This document shows positions 26,024 through 35,634 of a stretch of 64,000 bases of DNA, piece by piece. Source of the DNA: Gammaproteobacteria bacterium (GTDB taxonomy: Bacteria; Pseudomonadota; Gammaproteobacteria; Eutrophobiales; Eutrophobiaceae). A program made the translations under genes and the position numbers. Below the pieces are notes generated by a model that did not search any database, was not told the origin of the DNA, and saw only the letters and a program-made list of their open reading frames with translations. The first letter of the stretch is position 1. Every line of letters begins with the position of its first letter. The stretch covers positions 248,001 to 312,000 of the forward strand of contig JAJFKL010000030.1 in NCBI GenBank assembly GCA_021773235.1. Reading direction: 5' to 3'.

Positions 26024-28327
26024 TTAGTCTAAAACAGGTATAACACAACTCACGCTCTCTGGTGCCAGACATTTCTGTGCGTTACATGCCTGTAATCCCA
26101 GCTTTAGCTTTAATAAGTTTTTAGGGAAGGTAAGTTCATTATTTTCATTCGATAAATCTGCAATGATCTGAATCGTCCCTTCAAAAACATCAACGGGTTC
26201 CGTTTGAAAGCCAAGTGTTTTAGTAATGTATGCGGGATATAAAATATGATCGATTTTCCATCCCTCAATGGCTTGTACTGAGACAGGGACATCAAGGTTA
26301 AAGCTGTCTTTTATTTGATTGAGGTGCCATTTTTCAGCAATTGCAATAATGATTAATAACTTATAATCCCCCTTAATTTTTTTACATGCCGCTGAAATAT
26401 AGACATTTCCATCGGCACACCATTGTTGATGAGATTGTTCACCAACAAACATCTCCAGCATGCCACACATAAGATAACTACAAATATACGGTCGTTGAGT
26501 GATGTCATGCGAATAGGCCATGATTAATTGTTGAGCTATGGATTGATATCGTTTCTCCCCAGTTCGCCTTACCAATCTTTGTAACGTTCTTAATGCAACG
26601 GAATTACCGGAAGAGGTAGCATTGTCATTGATTTCTTTTGGTGCTGCGGGTAATAAATTATCTTTACTTTGATTGCTCATGAAGAACCCACCATTTTCTT
26701 TATCCCAGAAAGACTCGATCATTACATCAGACAGTGTCACAGCATGATCTAGCCATTGTCTGTCTTGAGTGGCATCGTAGATCTGTAATAACGCTTCGGC
26801 TAAATAGGCATAGTCTTCCTGTAAGGCAGGGATAGATGCTTGCCCCGCTAGGCTGGATCGACTTAGTTGACCATCTTCAGTTTTATTTATCTGTAAAAGT
26901 GCGTTAGCAGCCCTGATCGCGATATCGATATAGTCTTTTCTATTTAGTTGTTGTCCGACATAGGCGAATGATTTAATCATCATCGCGTTCCAGGCTGTAA
27001 TGGCCTTATCATCGCGCAGTGGTGGTATACGTTTCTCTCTTGCTTCCCACAAGGTCTTTTTGCTAGCTGCTAGTCGAACGACCAATTCGTCATAATCGAC
27101 GTTATTTTCATTGGCATAGTCTTCTAAAGGTTGGTTTAAATTAAGAATATTTTTACCTTCAAAATTACCCGCTGCTGTCACTTGGTACAGCTTGATGAAA
27201 TCTTCAGCATCTTCTTTTAGTAAACCTTCAATTTCTTCTTGATCCCAAATAAAGAACAGACCTTCTTCGCCTTCACTATCAGCATCAGTAGCGGAATAGA
27301 AGCTTCCGTCTTTATTAGTCATCTCATGACTAACATAATCTAATGTTTCACAGGCAACGCGTTTGAAATCTTTCGCACCAGTTATCGTGTAGGCTTGGGT
27401 AAAGACATAAGACAGGTTGGCTTGGTTGTAGAGCATCTTTTCGAAGTGTGGAATCAACCAATTTTGGTCTGTTGCATAACGATGAAAGCCCCCAGCGATT
27501 TGATCATAAATACCCCCACAACTCTGAATGTGTAGCGTTTTAAAAACGGCATTCAATTCATCTTCTTTACCAGACAGGATGGCGTATTCAAGTAAGAAAT
27601 AAAGATAAGGCTCATTCGGAAATTTGGGTGCTTGGCCGAAGCCACCATTAGTTTCATCATAGTGATTTATGATCGACTGTGCGGTGACGTCAATGACATT
27701 AGGTCCAATCTCATTAAGTGAACGTTTGGTTTGCATTGCGCCAGCGACTTGCGCGGTTATTGAATCGGCCTGTTCTAGAATTTCAGCAGACTGCTTATTC
27801 CAGAGCTCATCGACACGACTCATTAAGGTAATAAACTGAGCCGGTTGATAGTAAGTACCACCAAAAAAAGGCTTTCTCTCAGGCGTTAAGAAACTGCTCA
27901 TAGGCCAGCCACCATGTCCCTGCATCAACATTACCGCAGTCATGTAGTAGGTATCAACATCGGGATGGCACTCTCGATCAACCTTGATGCAGATAAAAAA
28001 ATCATTCATGTGTTTGGCAACTTCTTCATTATCAAAACTTTCTTCTTCCATGACATGACACCAATGACAGGTTGAATAGCCGATTGATAAAAATACAGGC
28101 TTATTTTCAGCTTTGGCTTTTGCAAATGCCTCATCACCCCAGGAAAACCAGTCAACAGGGTTATGCGCATGTTGTAATAGGTAGGGCGAATCCTCACGTA
28201 TCAGGCGATTGATATAAACAGGTTGATTTTTGTCATCCAGATAGCGTGTACGCGCTTGATAGTTTTCTCCCTTATCATTGAATGCTGACTTTAAGGAATT
28301 TTTTAATTCTTCAGGATATTTGAACAT
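26024..28327 (-). CDS. DUF255 (YyaL-type) thioredoxin-like protein with DsbD-alpha-like tail
   Basis: The 767-residue protein starts with the DUF255 thioredoxin-like domain: [15 protein letters not shown] and [14 protein letters not shown] with C87-H-W-C90. A six-hairpin glycosidase-like region follows, with [20 protein letters not shown] and [20 protein letters not shown], as in YyaL/SPATA20 proteins (usually about 650-700 residues). The last 110 residues are extra and look like a DsbD-alpha/DsbC corrector-type domain: [27 protein letters not shown] and [13 protein letters not shown] (C748, C753). No signal peptide is visible, so a domain normally found in the periplasm would sit in the cytoplasm. 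The function of the family is poorly defined. Confidence 0.85.
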   Translation of the reverse strand: MFKYPEELKNSLKSAFNDKGENYQARTRYLDDKNQPVYINRLIREDSPYLLQHAHNPVDWFSWGDEAFAKAKAENKPVFLSIGYSTCHWCHVMEEESFDNEEVAKHMNDFFICIKVDRECHPDVDTYYMTAVMLMQGHGGWPMSSFLTPERKPFFGGTYYQPAQFITLMSRVDELWNKQSAEILEQADSITAQVAGAMQTKRSLNEIGPNVIDVTAQSIINHYDETNGGFGQAPKFPNEPYLYFLLEYAILSGKEDELNAVFKTLHIQSCGGIYDQIAGGFHRYATDQNWLIPHFEKMLYNQANLSYVFTQAYTITGAKDFKRVACETLDYVSHEMTNKDGSFYSATDADSEGEEGLFFIWDQEEIEGLLKEDAEDFIKLYQVTAAGNFEGKNILNLNQPLEDYANENNVDYDELVVRLAASKKTLWEAREKRIPPLRDDKAITAWNAMMIKSFAYVGQQLNRKDYIDIAIRAANALLQINKTEDGQLSRSSLAGQASIPALQEDYAYLAEALLQIYDATQDRQWLDHAVTLSDVMIESFWDKENGGFFMSNQSKDNLLPAAPKEINDNATSSGNSVALRTLQRLVRRTGEKRYQSIAQQLIMAYSHDITQRPYICSYLMCGMLEMFVGEQSHQQWCADGNVYISAACKKIKGDYKLLIIIAIAEKWHLNQIKDSFNLDVPVSVQAIEGWKIDHILYPAYITKTLGFQTEPVDVFEGTIQIIADLSNENNELTFPKNLLKLKLGLQACNAQKCLAPESVSCVIPVLD

Positions 28328-28432
28328 TTTATTTACTAATTATATTAAATGAAAATAATGGAGATACTTTACTCTTTGTCCTATAGCGTTAACACTTAAA
28401 GATTATCAAATTAAAAATCTGAATACGAGAAA

Positions 28433-28759
28433 ATGAAAAAATTACATATAGCAATATCTACCGATAATATTGAGGCAACTGTCACGGACTATAATGTTCG
28501 TTTATCAGCCGAGCCTGATTTACACATAACAGGGCAATATGCTTTATGGCGAACTGAGATACTTAATCTTTCTATTCGGCATGATTCTAAATGTTCATCA
28601 GGTAATTTGAGGCATTTTGGATGGGAAGATTCTGATGCGACTGAATTCACTCAGGACATAGATGTGAATGACATCGTTTGGGAAAAATTTAATGCACAAA
28701 ATCAGGCCGATGAAATTAATGTTCTATGGCCTGATGCTGATTATTCTCCGAAAAGCTAA
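28433..28759 (+). CDS. Small VOC/glyoxalase-like protein
   Basis: A 108-residue protein starting KKLHIAISTDNIEATVTDYN, which resembles the first beta-alpha unit of VOC superfamily proteins such as ArsI. It continues LWRTEILNLSIRHD and NLRHFGWEDSD, then ends in an acidic tail. I do not see a complete metal triad, so enzymatic activity is doubtful. It lies 8 bases before the macrodomain gene and is probably cotranscribed with it. It is divergent from the DUF255 gene. Confidence 0.7.
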   Translation: MKKLHIAISTDNIEATVTDYNVRLSAEPDLHITGQYALWRTEILNLSIRHDSKCSSGNLRHFGWEDSDATEFTQDIDVNDIVWEKFNAQNQADEINVLWPDADYSPKS

Positions 28760-28767
28760 TATTCATC

Positions 28768-29256
28768 ATGATTGAAATTATTCAGACAGACATTACTACC
28801 TTAGAAATCGATGCAATCGTCAATGCCGCGAATACCTCATTACTCGGTGGAGGCGGTGTCGATGGTGCGGTTCATCGTGCTGCGGGTCCTGAGTTGTTAA
28901 CGTTTAATAAAACACTCGGTGGTTGTGAAGTAGGGCAAGTAAAATTGGCGCCGGGTTTTAATTTAGCGGCAGATTGGATAATTCATACTGTTGGACCAGT
29001 ATGGCAAGGTGGTACACGAGGTGAAACTGAACTGCTTCGTTCTTGTTACATAAACTCACTAGAACTTGCTGTCAGCAAAAGTTATAGAGAGATTGCCTTT
29101 CCTGCGATTAGTACTGGTATCTATGGGTTTCCAATAGAACCGGCGACAAATATTGCATTAACTGCGATGAAAAAATATGAACACACATTCACGCGCATTA
29201 TTGCCTGTTGTTTTTCTGAAGCAGATCGAGGTGTATACCAGGCGCTCTTAGATTAA
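28768..29256 (+). CDS. Macrodomain O-acetyl-ADP-ribose deacetylase
   Basis: A 162-residue single macrodomain of the YmdB type. The ADP-ribose site is visible in AIVNAANTSLLGGGGVDGAV (NAAN at 19-22, then the glycine-rich loop) and in FPAISTGIYGFP (phosphate-binding loop). Such enzymes hydrolyse O-acetyl-ADP-ribose or remove ADP-ribose from proteins or nucleic acids. Its stop lies 3 bases from the convergent dolP stop. It is the last gene before the syntenic block resumes. Confidence 0.93.
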   Translation: MIEIIQTDITTLEIDAIVNAANTSLLGGGGVDGAVHRAAGPELLTFNKTLGGCEVGQVKLAPGFNLAADWIIHTVGPVWQGGTRGETELLRSCYINSLELAVSKSYREIAFPAISTGIYGFPIEPATNIALTAMKKYEHTFTRIIACCFSEADRGVYQALLD

Positions 29257-29259
29257 AGA

Positions 29260-29841
29260 CTAGTCTGTGTACTGAAACAGTTTTACAACTTTCTGAACGC
29301 CACCTGTTTGTCTCGCAATGTCGGTTGCTACTTCTGACTCAGCGCGACTGACAATACCCATCAGATACACAACCCCTTTTTCAGTGACTACTTTTATTTC
29401 AATGCCAGTCAGCTCTTTATTGGCAAACATCTGTGTTTTTACTTTGGTCGTAATATAGGAGTCACTGGTTCTTGCCACCATTGAACTTGGAGCGGCAATG
29501 GTGATTTCGTTATAGACATGAGTAACCTTGTCGACTGATTTAACTAACTCTAATGCCTTTTGGCGCATGGCATCAGTCGGTGTTTCACCTGTGAGTAATA
29601 CTACGGTGTTATAACTGATTACATTCCAGTGTGCTTGTTCATTTAGCTCAGGATTACTTTTGAGGGCTTGGCCTGCCTTTACTTCGATTGTTTGATCTTC
29701 AAGCTGGGTGCCAGGTGTTCTTCTATCAACGGCTACTGTCGCTGCCGTTGCTGCGCCACCGACTGCGACAAGTGCACAGCCCGAGATATAAGGCATTAAA
29801 CAAAGTAGGATTAATAATTGTAGTAACTTAGTGTGTTTCAT
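29260..29841 (-). CDS. dolP: Outer-membrane lipoprotein with two BON domains
   Basis: DolP (YraP), 193 residues from the ATG at 29841, is an outer-membrane lipoprotein linked to envelope integrity and BAM function. The signal peptide ends in a lipobox (YISGC, C22). Two BON domains follow: the first around DQTIEVKAGQALKS to HVYNEI, the second from TSDSYITTKVKTQMF to VQKVVKLFQ. The frame is open further upstream, but a start there would lengthen the signal peptide unnaturally. It is the last gene of the lpoA-yraN-diaA-dolP minus-strand cluster. Confidence 0.94.
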   Translation of the reverse strand: MKHTKLLQLLILLCLMPYISGCALVAVGGAATAATVAVDRRTPGTQLEDQTIEVKAGQALKSNPELNEQAHWNVISYNTVVLLTGETPTDAMRQKALELVKSVDKVTHVYNEITIAAPSSMVARTSDSYITTKVKTQMFANKELTGIEIKVVTEKGVVYLMGIVSRAESEVATDIARQTGGVQKVVKLFQYTD

Positions 29842-29842
29842 A

Positions 29843-30466
<624 letters not shown>

Positions 30467-30469
30467 TCA

Positions 30470-30844
30470 TTATGCCTGAAATGCATTTTTAATCCACTCG
30501 ATTACCGGCTTATTAAGTTCACCAGTAATGGCGATGACATCATAGCGACATTGATAAGATCGGTAGTTTTTATGTTTGGATAAATAGTATTCACTGCTGA
30601 TAATAATTTTTCGACACTTATGTTGATCAATTGTTTCAACAACAGCTAGATATTGCTCATTTTTCCGATAGCGCACTTCTATGAAGCTAAGTATTTCCTT
30701 ATCAAGGGCAATCAGATCAACCTCGCCAAAGCGACAATGAAAATTCCGGTCAACCAATTTCAGACCTTGATTGCTCAGGTATTGTGCTGCAATGTCTTCA
30801 GCAATTTTACCAGCATGATTAGCCGGCGTTGATTTAATTATCAT
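30470..30844 (-). CDS. yraN: UPF0102 protein YraN
   Basis: A 124-residue YraN/UPF0102 protein with a restriction-endonuclease-like core: GLKLVDRNFHCRFGEVDLIALD followed by ILSFIEVRYRK supplies the E/D/E-x-R pattern. The biochemical role is poorly established. It lies 17 bases after lpoA in the conserved cluster. Confidence 0.93.
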   Translation of the reverse strand: MIIKSTPANHAGKIAEDIAAQYLSNQGLKLVDRNFHCRFGEVDLIALDKEILSFIEVRYRKNEQYLAVVETIDQHKCRKIIISSEYYLSKHKNYRSYQCRYDVIAITGELNKPVIEWIKNAFQA

Positions 30845-30861
30845 CCATGATTTTGCGTTTT

Positions 30862-32694
30862 TTAATTCAACAAGACAGGCTTCCCTTCAACAAATTGAGC
30901 GCGGCGTAATTTACGTTTGACAATATTATCTGGCGTAATACTCAGGTCGCCTGTTTCTCCACTCAGGAAAGTATTTTTTTCTGCACTCAGGCGACCAATT
31001 TCAGGGATTAAATGATAAGCATCTATGCCGAGTGCATAGAGACGTCTGTACTTGGACCTTTCCTGTGCCCAATTCCGATTGAGGGCATCCTGAATAATCG
31101 AAAGTTGGCGTGATGTATCCAATATCCAGGGCATATCAATAAACATCACATCATTCAAATCGATATCTCTGGCCTCATCAAAAATACCTGTGAAGATATG
31201 CGAGGTCGAATAGACGGGTAAATCACCAGCGCGATGAAATCGAAATTGTGGGAACAATTGATGGGCATCACCGGGCACCGCCGCAGTGAATATAAAATCC
31301 GCATCTTCTCGGCGCCGCTCAACATTATTAATCTTTATATTGAGCTTATTACGCAGATCTCGACCACGTTTTTCACTGCTATCAATATTTAACAGCGATT
31401 TAACTGGTGAGCCAAAGTCTTTTGAATTGCTTTGAAAAACAGCACGTTCCAAAACGCCACCACCGAGCTCAATCCAACGTGACATGAATGCTTCAGCAAT
31501 ACGGTCGCCCCAAGGATTGCCAGGGGTCATTACTAATGCCAGTCGGTGGCCATCTGACATAGCAATTTCAGCAACTTGAGCAGCTTCATCTTCGGGTGAC
31601 AGGCCGAACTGTATTAGTTTGTCATTAGTCTGTTCTATATTAAGTTCTTGACGATTAAGCGCCAGAACCTGAATGGGAAGCTCACCTTGGTTGGCCAATT
31701 GATTGATGGCTTCTTTTTCTAATGGTCCGACGACATAATCCACACCATCGTTAACGGCTTGCTGATAAACGTCAATAATATTCAGGGAGTTTGCGTCATA
31801 GATTTCAATATCTGATTTTTCTTGCCCATCCATATACCAGGCCGCTAAAAATCCGTCGCGTATTGCTGTTGATGATTTTTGAAATTTGCCGGATAAAGGT
31901 AATAGCAATCCAATTTTTGCTGGTCGATTAACGAATTGTCTGCTCTTGCCAACCAATTCTTGTGCGATAGAAGAATATGCCGGATGTCCAGGATAGCGCT
32001 GCACCCAGCCGTCTATGGCATTGTTTAATCTGGATGGTTGATACCGATAGGTTTGGTAGAGTGACGCCAATTCAAACCAGCTGGTTAATTCGTCTGGAGC
32101 TGCAATCCTTAAATCATCAATATCTGCTGCAGGTATAGCTTCAAGTACTTTCCAAAGTGACCGATTATTTTGGTCGATTTCGGTAGGTGTATTCAGGTAA
32201 TTTGATAAAAGTAAGCGTTCTGATGCAGCCTTGAGGTAATCCCCGTGAGCGAGATAAGCCTTGGCGCGGATATCATGAAAAGTCACTCTCAGGTTTTGTG
32301 GGATATTCGGCTCAGATAATTCATTAAGCAGACTCAATGCCTTGCCCGGTTGGCCAAATTCCAATTCGAGGCGGGCACTTAAGATCTTCATTCTAATATT
32401 CTGTAATGAGTCATTATCCGCAACAGTTGTGTCACTTAGGGTCTTTTGAGCCGCACCATAATCGCCGGCTTCGACATAAGCCGCTGCCGCCTTCAAGCGA
32501 TAGATCGTTGAATTCTGCTTATCTTTTGTTGCTAGACCCAGGTATTCAAGTGCAGCAGCAGAATAATCTCCTGATTGCATCAAAGTTCGGGCATTTTCTT
32601 CAGGATCGACCTGAGCCTGAGGTGTTGATTCCTTGGTAGGCCCGCAGGCTGTAAGTAAGCAAAGTGAAAAAAGTAAAATTATTAATAACCGCAT
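30862..32694 (-). CDS. lpoA: Penicillin-binding protein activator LpoA
   Basis: LpoA is an outer-membrane lipoprotein that reaches through the periplasm to activate PBP1A. The 610-residue protein (E. coli 678) has a lipobox ending LLTAC (C17), an N-terminal TPR-like helical domain to about residue 250, and a C-terminal domain related to type I periplasmic binding proteins (KIGLLLPLSGKFQKSSTAIRDG, VVGPLEKEAINQLA, LVMTPGNPWGDRIAEAF). It is divergent from rsmI with 67 bases between, as in E. coli. Confidence 0.95.
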   Translation of the reverse strand: MRLLIILLFSLCLLTACGPTKESTPQAQVDPEENARTLMQSGDYSAAALEYLGLATKDKQNSTIYRLKAAAAYVEAGDYGAAQKTLSDTTVADNDSLQNIRMKILSARLELEFGQPGKALSLLNELSEPNIPQNLRVTFHDIRAKAYLAHGDYLKAASERLLLSNYLNTPTEIDQNNRSLWKVLEAIPAADIDDLRIAAPDELTSWFELASLYQTYRYQPSRLNNAIDGWVQRYPGHPAYSSIAQELVGKSRQFVNRPAKIGLLLPLSGKFQKSSTAIRDGFLAAWYMDGQEKSDIEIYDANSLNIIDVYQQAVNDGVDYVVGPLEKEAINQLANQGELPIQVLALNRQELNIEQTNDKLIQFGLSPEDEAAQVAEIAMSDGHRLALVMTPGNPWGDRIAEAFMSRWIELGGGVLERAVFQSNSKDFGSPVKSLLNIDSSEKRGRDLRNKLNIKINNVERRREDADFIFTAAVPGDAHQLFPQFRFHRAGDLPVYSTSHIFTGIFDEARDIDLNDVMFIDMPWILDTSRQLSIIQDALNRNWAQERSKYRRLYALGIDAYHLIPEIGRLSAEKNTFLSGETGDLSITPDNIVKRKLRRAQFVEGKPVLLN

Positions 32695-32761
32695 ACGTTA
32701 TATTGTACATTGCAGTGATAATTTCGACACCCAAATTAAATAGTCATTCAGGAGCATTAGA

Positions 32762-33595
32762 TTGGCGGGAAATCTTTATATAGTCGCAACACCTATCGGT
32801 AATTTAGGTGATATTTCTGAACGCGCGCTAGAAGTACTAAAACAAGTTGATTTAATCGCGGCGGAAGACACTCGTCATAGTAAGACTTTATTAGATCGGT
32901 TCGGCATCAAGACCAAAGTAAAGGCCTATCATGAACACAATGAAGAACAGTTCACCGCACAGTTAATTCAACAGATTGTCGATGGAGAATCTATCGCATT
33001 AATTTCAGATGCAGGCACTCCGTTAATTAATGATCCCGGCTATAAGTTGGTCACTGCAGCACATGACAATGGCATAAAGGTCATTCCGATCCCGGGACCT
33101 TCGGCAGTTATTACTGCTTTATCTGCCTCCGGCTTACCAACCAGTAAATTTATCTTTGAAGGTTACTTGCCAGCGAAGACAGAGGCGCGGAAAAAATGTT
33201 TACAGCAATTGATATCAGAGTCACGAACACTGGTCTTCTACGAAGCACCACATCGCATACGCGAGTCGATACAAGATATACAAGAAGTCTTTGGCTCTGA
33301 AAGACGAGCCACTGTTGCCCGCGAACTTACCAAGCAGTATGAACAAATTGTGCGTGATAGCTTATTCATAGTTAACGAAAAATTGATAAACGAAGAAATA
33401 AAAATAAAAGGTGAATTCGTTATTATTGTTGAAGGTGCTCAAGAGATATCTGTCTCCGATGCTGAAGTGCTACGCATCAACCAAATACTTTCCGAAAAAC
33501 TCCCACCAAAAGAGGCAGCAGGGTTAACCTCAAAGATAACCGGCAAGAAAAAGAATGAGGTCTATCAAATGGCACTAGAATCGAATGAAAAATAG
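32762..33595 (+). CDS. rsmI: 16S rRNA (cytidine-1402-2'-O)-methyltransferase
   Basis: RsmI methylates the ribose of C1402 in the decoding centre, using SAM. The 277 residues contain the family blocks LYIVATPIGNLGDISERA, AAEDTRHSKTLL and LISDAGTPLINDPG, plus FYEAPHRI. The start is TTG at 32762, preceded by AGGAG. Its partner RsmH, which methylates N4 of the same nucleotide, is encoded in this window at 37215. Confidence 0.96.
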   Translation: MAGNLYIVATPIGNLGDISERALEVLKQVDLIAAEDTRHSKTLLDRFGIKTKVKAYHEHNEEQFTAQLIQQIVDGESIALISDAGTPLINDPGYKLVTAAHDNGIKVIPIPGPSAVITALSASGLPTSKFIFEGYLPAKTEARKKCLQQLISESRTLVFYEAPHRIRESIQDIQEVFGSERRATVARELTKQYEQIVRDSLFIVNEKLINEEIKIKGEFVIIVEGAQEISVSDAEVLRINQILSEKLPPKEAAGLTSKITGKKKNEVYQMALESNEK

Positions 33596-33717
33596 ACTCA
33601 AAAGCTAAGTGGACTTGTACAATTTAAATAATGTCCGTTTTTCTAACTTTCGTAGCATGATATTATGCGGCTATACGATATCAATTCACAATAATAGTAA
33701 TGGATAAATAACTTAAA

Positions 33718-34152
33718 ATGAACACGACAACATTATTAGAAGAAGAGTTTCACCATGATGGTAAAGGGCCAGGGTTAGAACGCGTTATTTGGTCGCATGG
33801 TGGCGTCATATTAAAAGGTTTTGAATATTTGAATCCTGAGGATGAAGATAATGAAGACAATATTAAGCATCTGAAACTCATCAATGTTGAGGCATTCTCG
33901 ATGACGACTGAAGAAGTGCATGGGAATGTTTTGATGACGGAAGATTCGGTTGCTGCAATATTTAAAATTGATGATTCAGATTGGATGAAGCAGTTTAAGC
34001 CAGAGCACCTAGATAATTGTAGCCACTATCAATTCATATTTCATAGTGAAATATATGATGTGATATGTCACGAGATAAAAGTGGGTGAAGGGCGATTGTT
34101 AAGTGATATGCAGACTGTTGAGGATAATAATGCAAGGCCGCTTCCTGAGTAG
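33718..34152 (+). CDS. Hypothetical acidic protein
   Basis: A 144-residue soluble acidic protein that I do not recognise. It has no signal peptide or membrane segment. Notable stretches are GLERVIWSHGGVILKGFEYL near the start, a run of Asp/Glu/Asn at about 42-51, and a His/Cys-containing part (DNCSHYQFIFHSEIYDVICHEI) toward the end. It lies between rsmI and rsgA on the same strand, and its stop is 23 bases before the likely rsgA start, so it may be cotranscribed with rsgA. Confidence 0.65.
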   Translation: MNTTTLLEEEFHHDGKGPGLERVIWSHGGVILKGFEYLNPEDEDNEDNIKHLKLINVEAFSMTTEEVHGNVLMTEDSVAAIFKIDDSDWMKQFKPEHLDNCSHYQFIFHSEIYDVICHEIKVGEGRLLSDMQTVEDNNARPLPE

Positions 34153-34175
34153 TTAATATTGCCCAGGTATTTATA

Positions 34176-35159
34176 ATCTTTAATCTACCTCAATTAGGTT
34201 GGAAGCTTTTCTTTAAACAACAATTAAAGTCTGAAGAAAATGAGCAATGCTATCTTGCGCGAATCGCACAAATTCATCGTAGCCATTGCATTGTCTGGAG
34301 TAACAAAGGAATTGAAAGCTTTGAGATAGGCGTATTCAGTGATCCAAAGAACCTTGCTGTTGGTGACTGGATGTTGATACCGCAGGAAGGTGAACGCCCA
34401 CTTCGAATATTGGACAGAGAAACGATCTTAATGCGTAAGGCTGCGGGCAAACGCACGCATGATCAAATCATTGCTGCAAATGTTGATACTCTATTTATCG
34501 TTACGTCTTGTGATCAAGATTTTAATGTTGCGCGCATTGAACGTTATTTAGCATTAGCGAACGAAGCGAAGATAAACCCGGTTATTGTCCTGACAAAAAT
34601 GGATCTATCTAATGAGGTAGAATCATTTAAACAGGCGGCTAAAGCATTGCAAAATAATATTTGTGTTATCTGCGTGAATGCTAAAGACAATACCAGTCTT
34701 ACTTCATTGAGAACCTTGTGCACAGAAGGACATACGATTGCGTTAGTGGGATCATCTGGTGTTGGCAAGTCCACATTGATTAATAGCCTGACTGATTCCG
34801 AGCAGTTAACAGCGGGTGTCAGTATCGAAGATGGAAAAGGTCAACACACGACGACGTCACGTTCATTACACTTATTGAATGACGGCGGGATACTTATCGA
34901 TACACCGGGAATTAGAGAATTGCAGTTGAGCGATTGTGAAACCGGGATTGAAGATACTTTTGATGATGTCAGTCAGTTTCTCGGTTCTTGTAAATTTAGT
35001 AATTGCCAGCATCAAACAGAAAAGGGCTGTGCTATTAAGGACGCTTTAGAATCTGGCGAACTTGAAGTACGTCGTTGGGAAAGTTATCAGAAATTACAAG
35101 AAGAACAAAAACTACGCGATATACCAAAATACGAAAAAGGTCGGTCGCGTAAATCGTAA
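34176..35159 (+). CDS. rsgA: Ribosome small-subunit GTPase RsgA, non-canonical start
   Basis: RsgA is a circularly permuted GTPase that checks late 30S assembly. The GTPase motifs are in the order G4 (LTKMD), G1 (GSSGVGKST), G3 (DTPGI), and a zinc knuckle C-x4-C-x-H-x5-C closes the protein. The first in-frame ATG (34371) lies inside the N-terminal OB fold, yet the frame is open and reads as a normal RsgA N-terminus from 34182 (NLPQLGWKLFFKQQL). Between the stop at 34146-34148 and 34371 there is no ATG, GTG or TTG. ATC at 34176 or ATA at 34173, 8 and 5 bases after AGG, are the best candidates; ATT at 34158 is another. 34176 is my estimate. The length would be about 327. Confidence 0.85.
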   Translation: MFNLPQLGWKLFFKQQLKSEENEQCYLARIAQIHRSHCIVWSNKGIESFEIGVFSDPKNLAVGDWMLIPQEGERPLRILDRETILMRKAAGKRTHDQIIAANVDTLFIVTSCDQDFNVARIERYLALANEAKINPVIVLTKMDLSNEVESFKQAAKALQNNICVICVNAKDNTSLTSLRTLCTEGHTIALVGSSGVGKSTLINSLTDSEQLTAGVSIEDGKGQHTTTSRSLHLLNDGGILIDTPGIRELQLSDCETGIEDTFDDVSQFLGSCKFSNCQHQTEKGCAIKDALESGELEVRRWESYQKLQEEQKLRDIPKYEKGRSRKS

Positions 35160-35220
35160 TCGATAGATTATCAAGCCGTTTTATCTAGTGTGGCGTTAAG
35201 GTTTTTCTGAAGAATAATCC

Positions 35221-35248
35221 TTGCAAGTAAATCATCTGACCATAAACT
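35221..35248 (+). promoter_or_regulatory. Promoter of the RNase P RNA gene
   Basis: TTGCAA (35221-35226), a 16-base spacer and TAAACT (35243-35248) lie so that transcription would begin 8-9 bases later, at the 5' end of the RNA inferred from its closing stem. Confidence 0.5.
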
Positions 35249-35256
35249 AGCACCCA

Positions 35257-35593
35257 GAGTCGGCCAGGCAGTCGCTGTTGGATTTATTCTAATAGAGGAA
35301 AGTCCGGGCTCCATAGGGCGAGGTGCCAGATAACTTCTGGACGGCGTGAGCCGATGGAAAGTGCCACAGAAAATATACCGCCTGTTTCGATAGGTAAGGG
35401 TGAAATGGTGCGGTAAGAGCGCACCGCGCTGTTAGTAATATCAGTGGCAGGGTAAACCCCACCTGGAGCAAGACCAAATAGGGAAACGATGGTGCGGCCC
35501 GCACTGTTTCCGGGTAGGTTGCTTGAGGTGTCTGGCGACAGACATCCCAGATGAATGATTGCCCAAGACAGAACCCGGCTTATCGGCCGACTC
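35257..35593 (+). ncRNA. rnpB: RNase P RNA (M1 RNA, bacterial type A)
   Basis: The catalytic RNA of RNase P, which trims tRNA 5' ends. The closing stem P1 is formed by GAGTCGGCC (35257-35265) and GGCCGACTC (35585-35593). Conserved elements are present: GAGGAAAGTCCGGGCTCC (about 35294-35311), the CR-II/III region with AGGGTGAAATGGTGCGGTAAGAG, and ACAGAACCCGGCTTATCGG near the 3' end. The length of about 337 is in the usual range for proteobacterial type A. The position between rsmI and mraZ matches the Pseudomonas-type order from memory. Confidence 0.97.
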
Positions 35594-35606
35594 TTTTTTA
35601 TTTTTC
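35585..35606 (+). terminator. T-rich end of rnpB
   Basis: The 3' strand of the P1 stem is followed directly by TTTTTTATTTTT. Together with the preceding structure this acts as an intrinsic terminator for rnpB. Confidence 0.6.
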
Positions 35607-35634
35607 CACATAGACTTAGATACGAGGTTTGATT

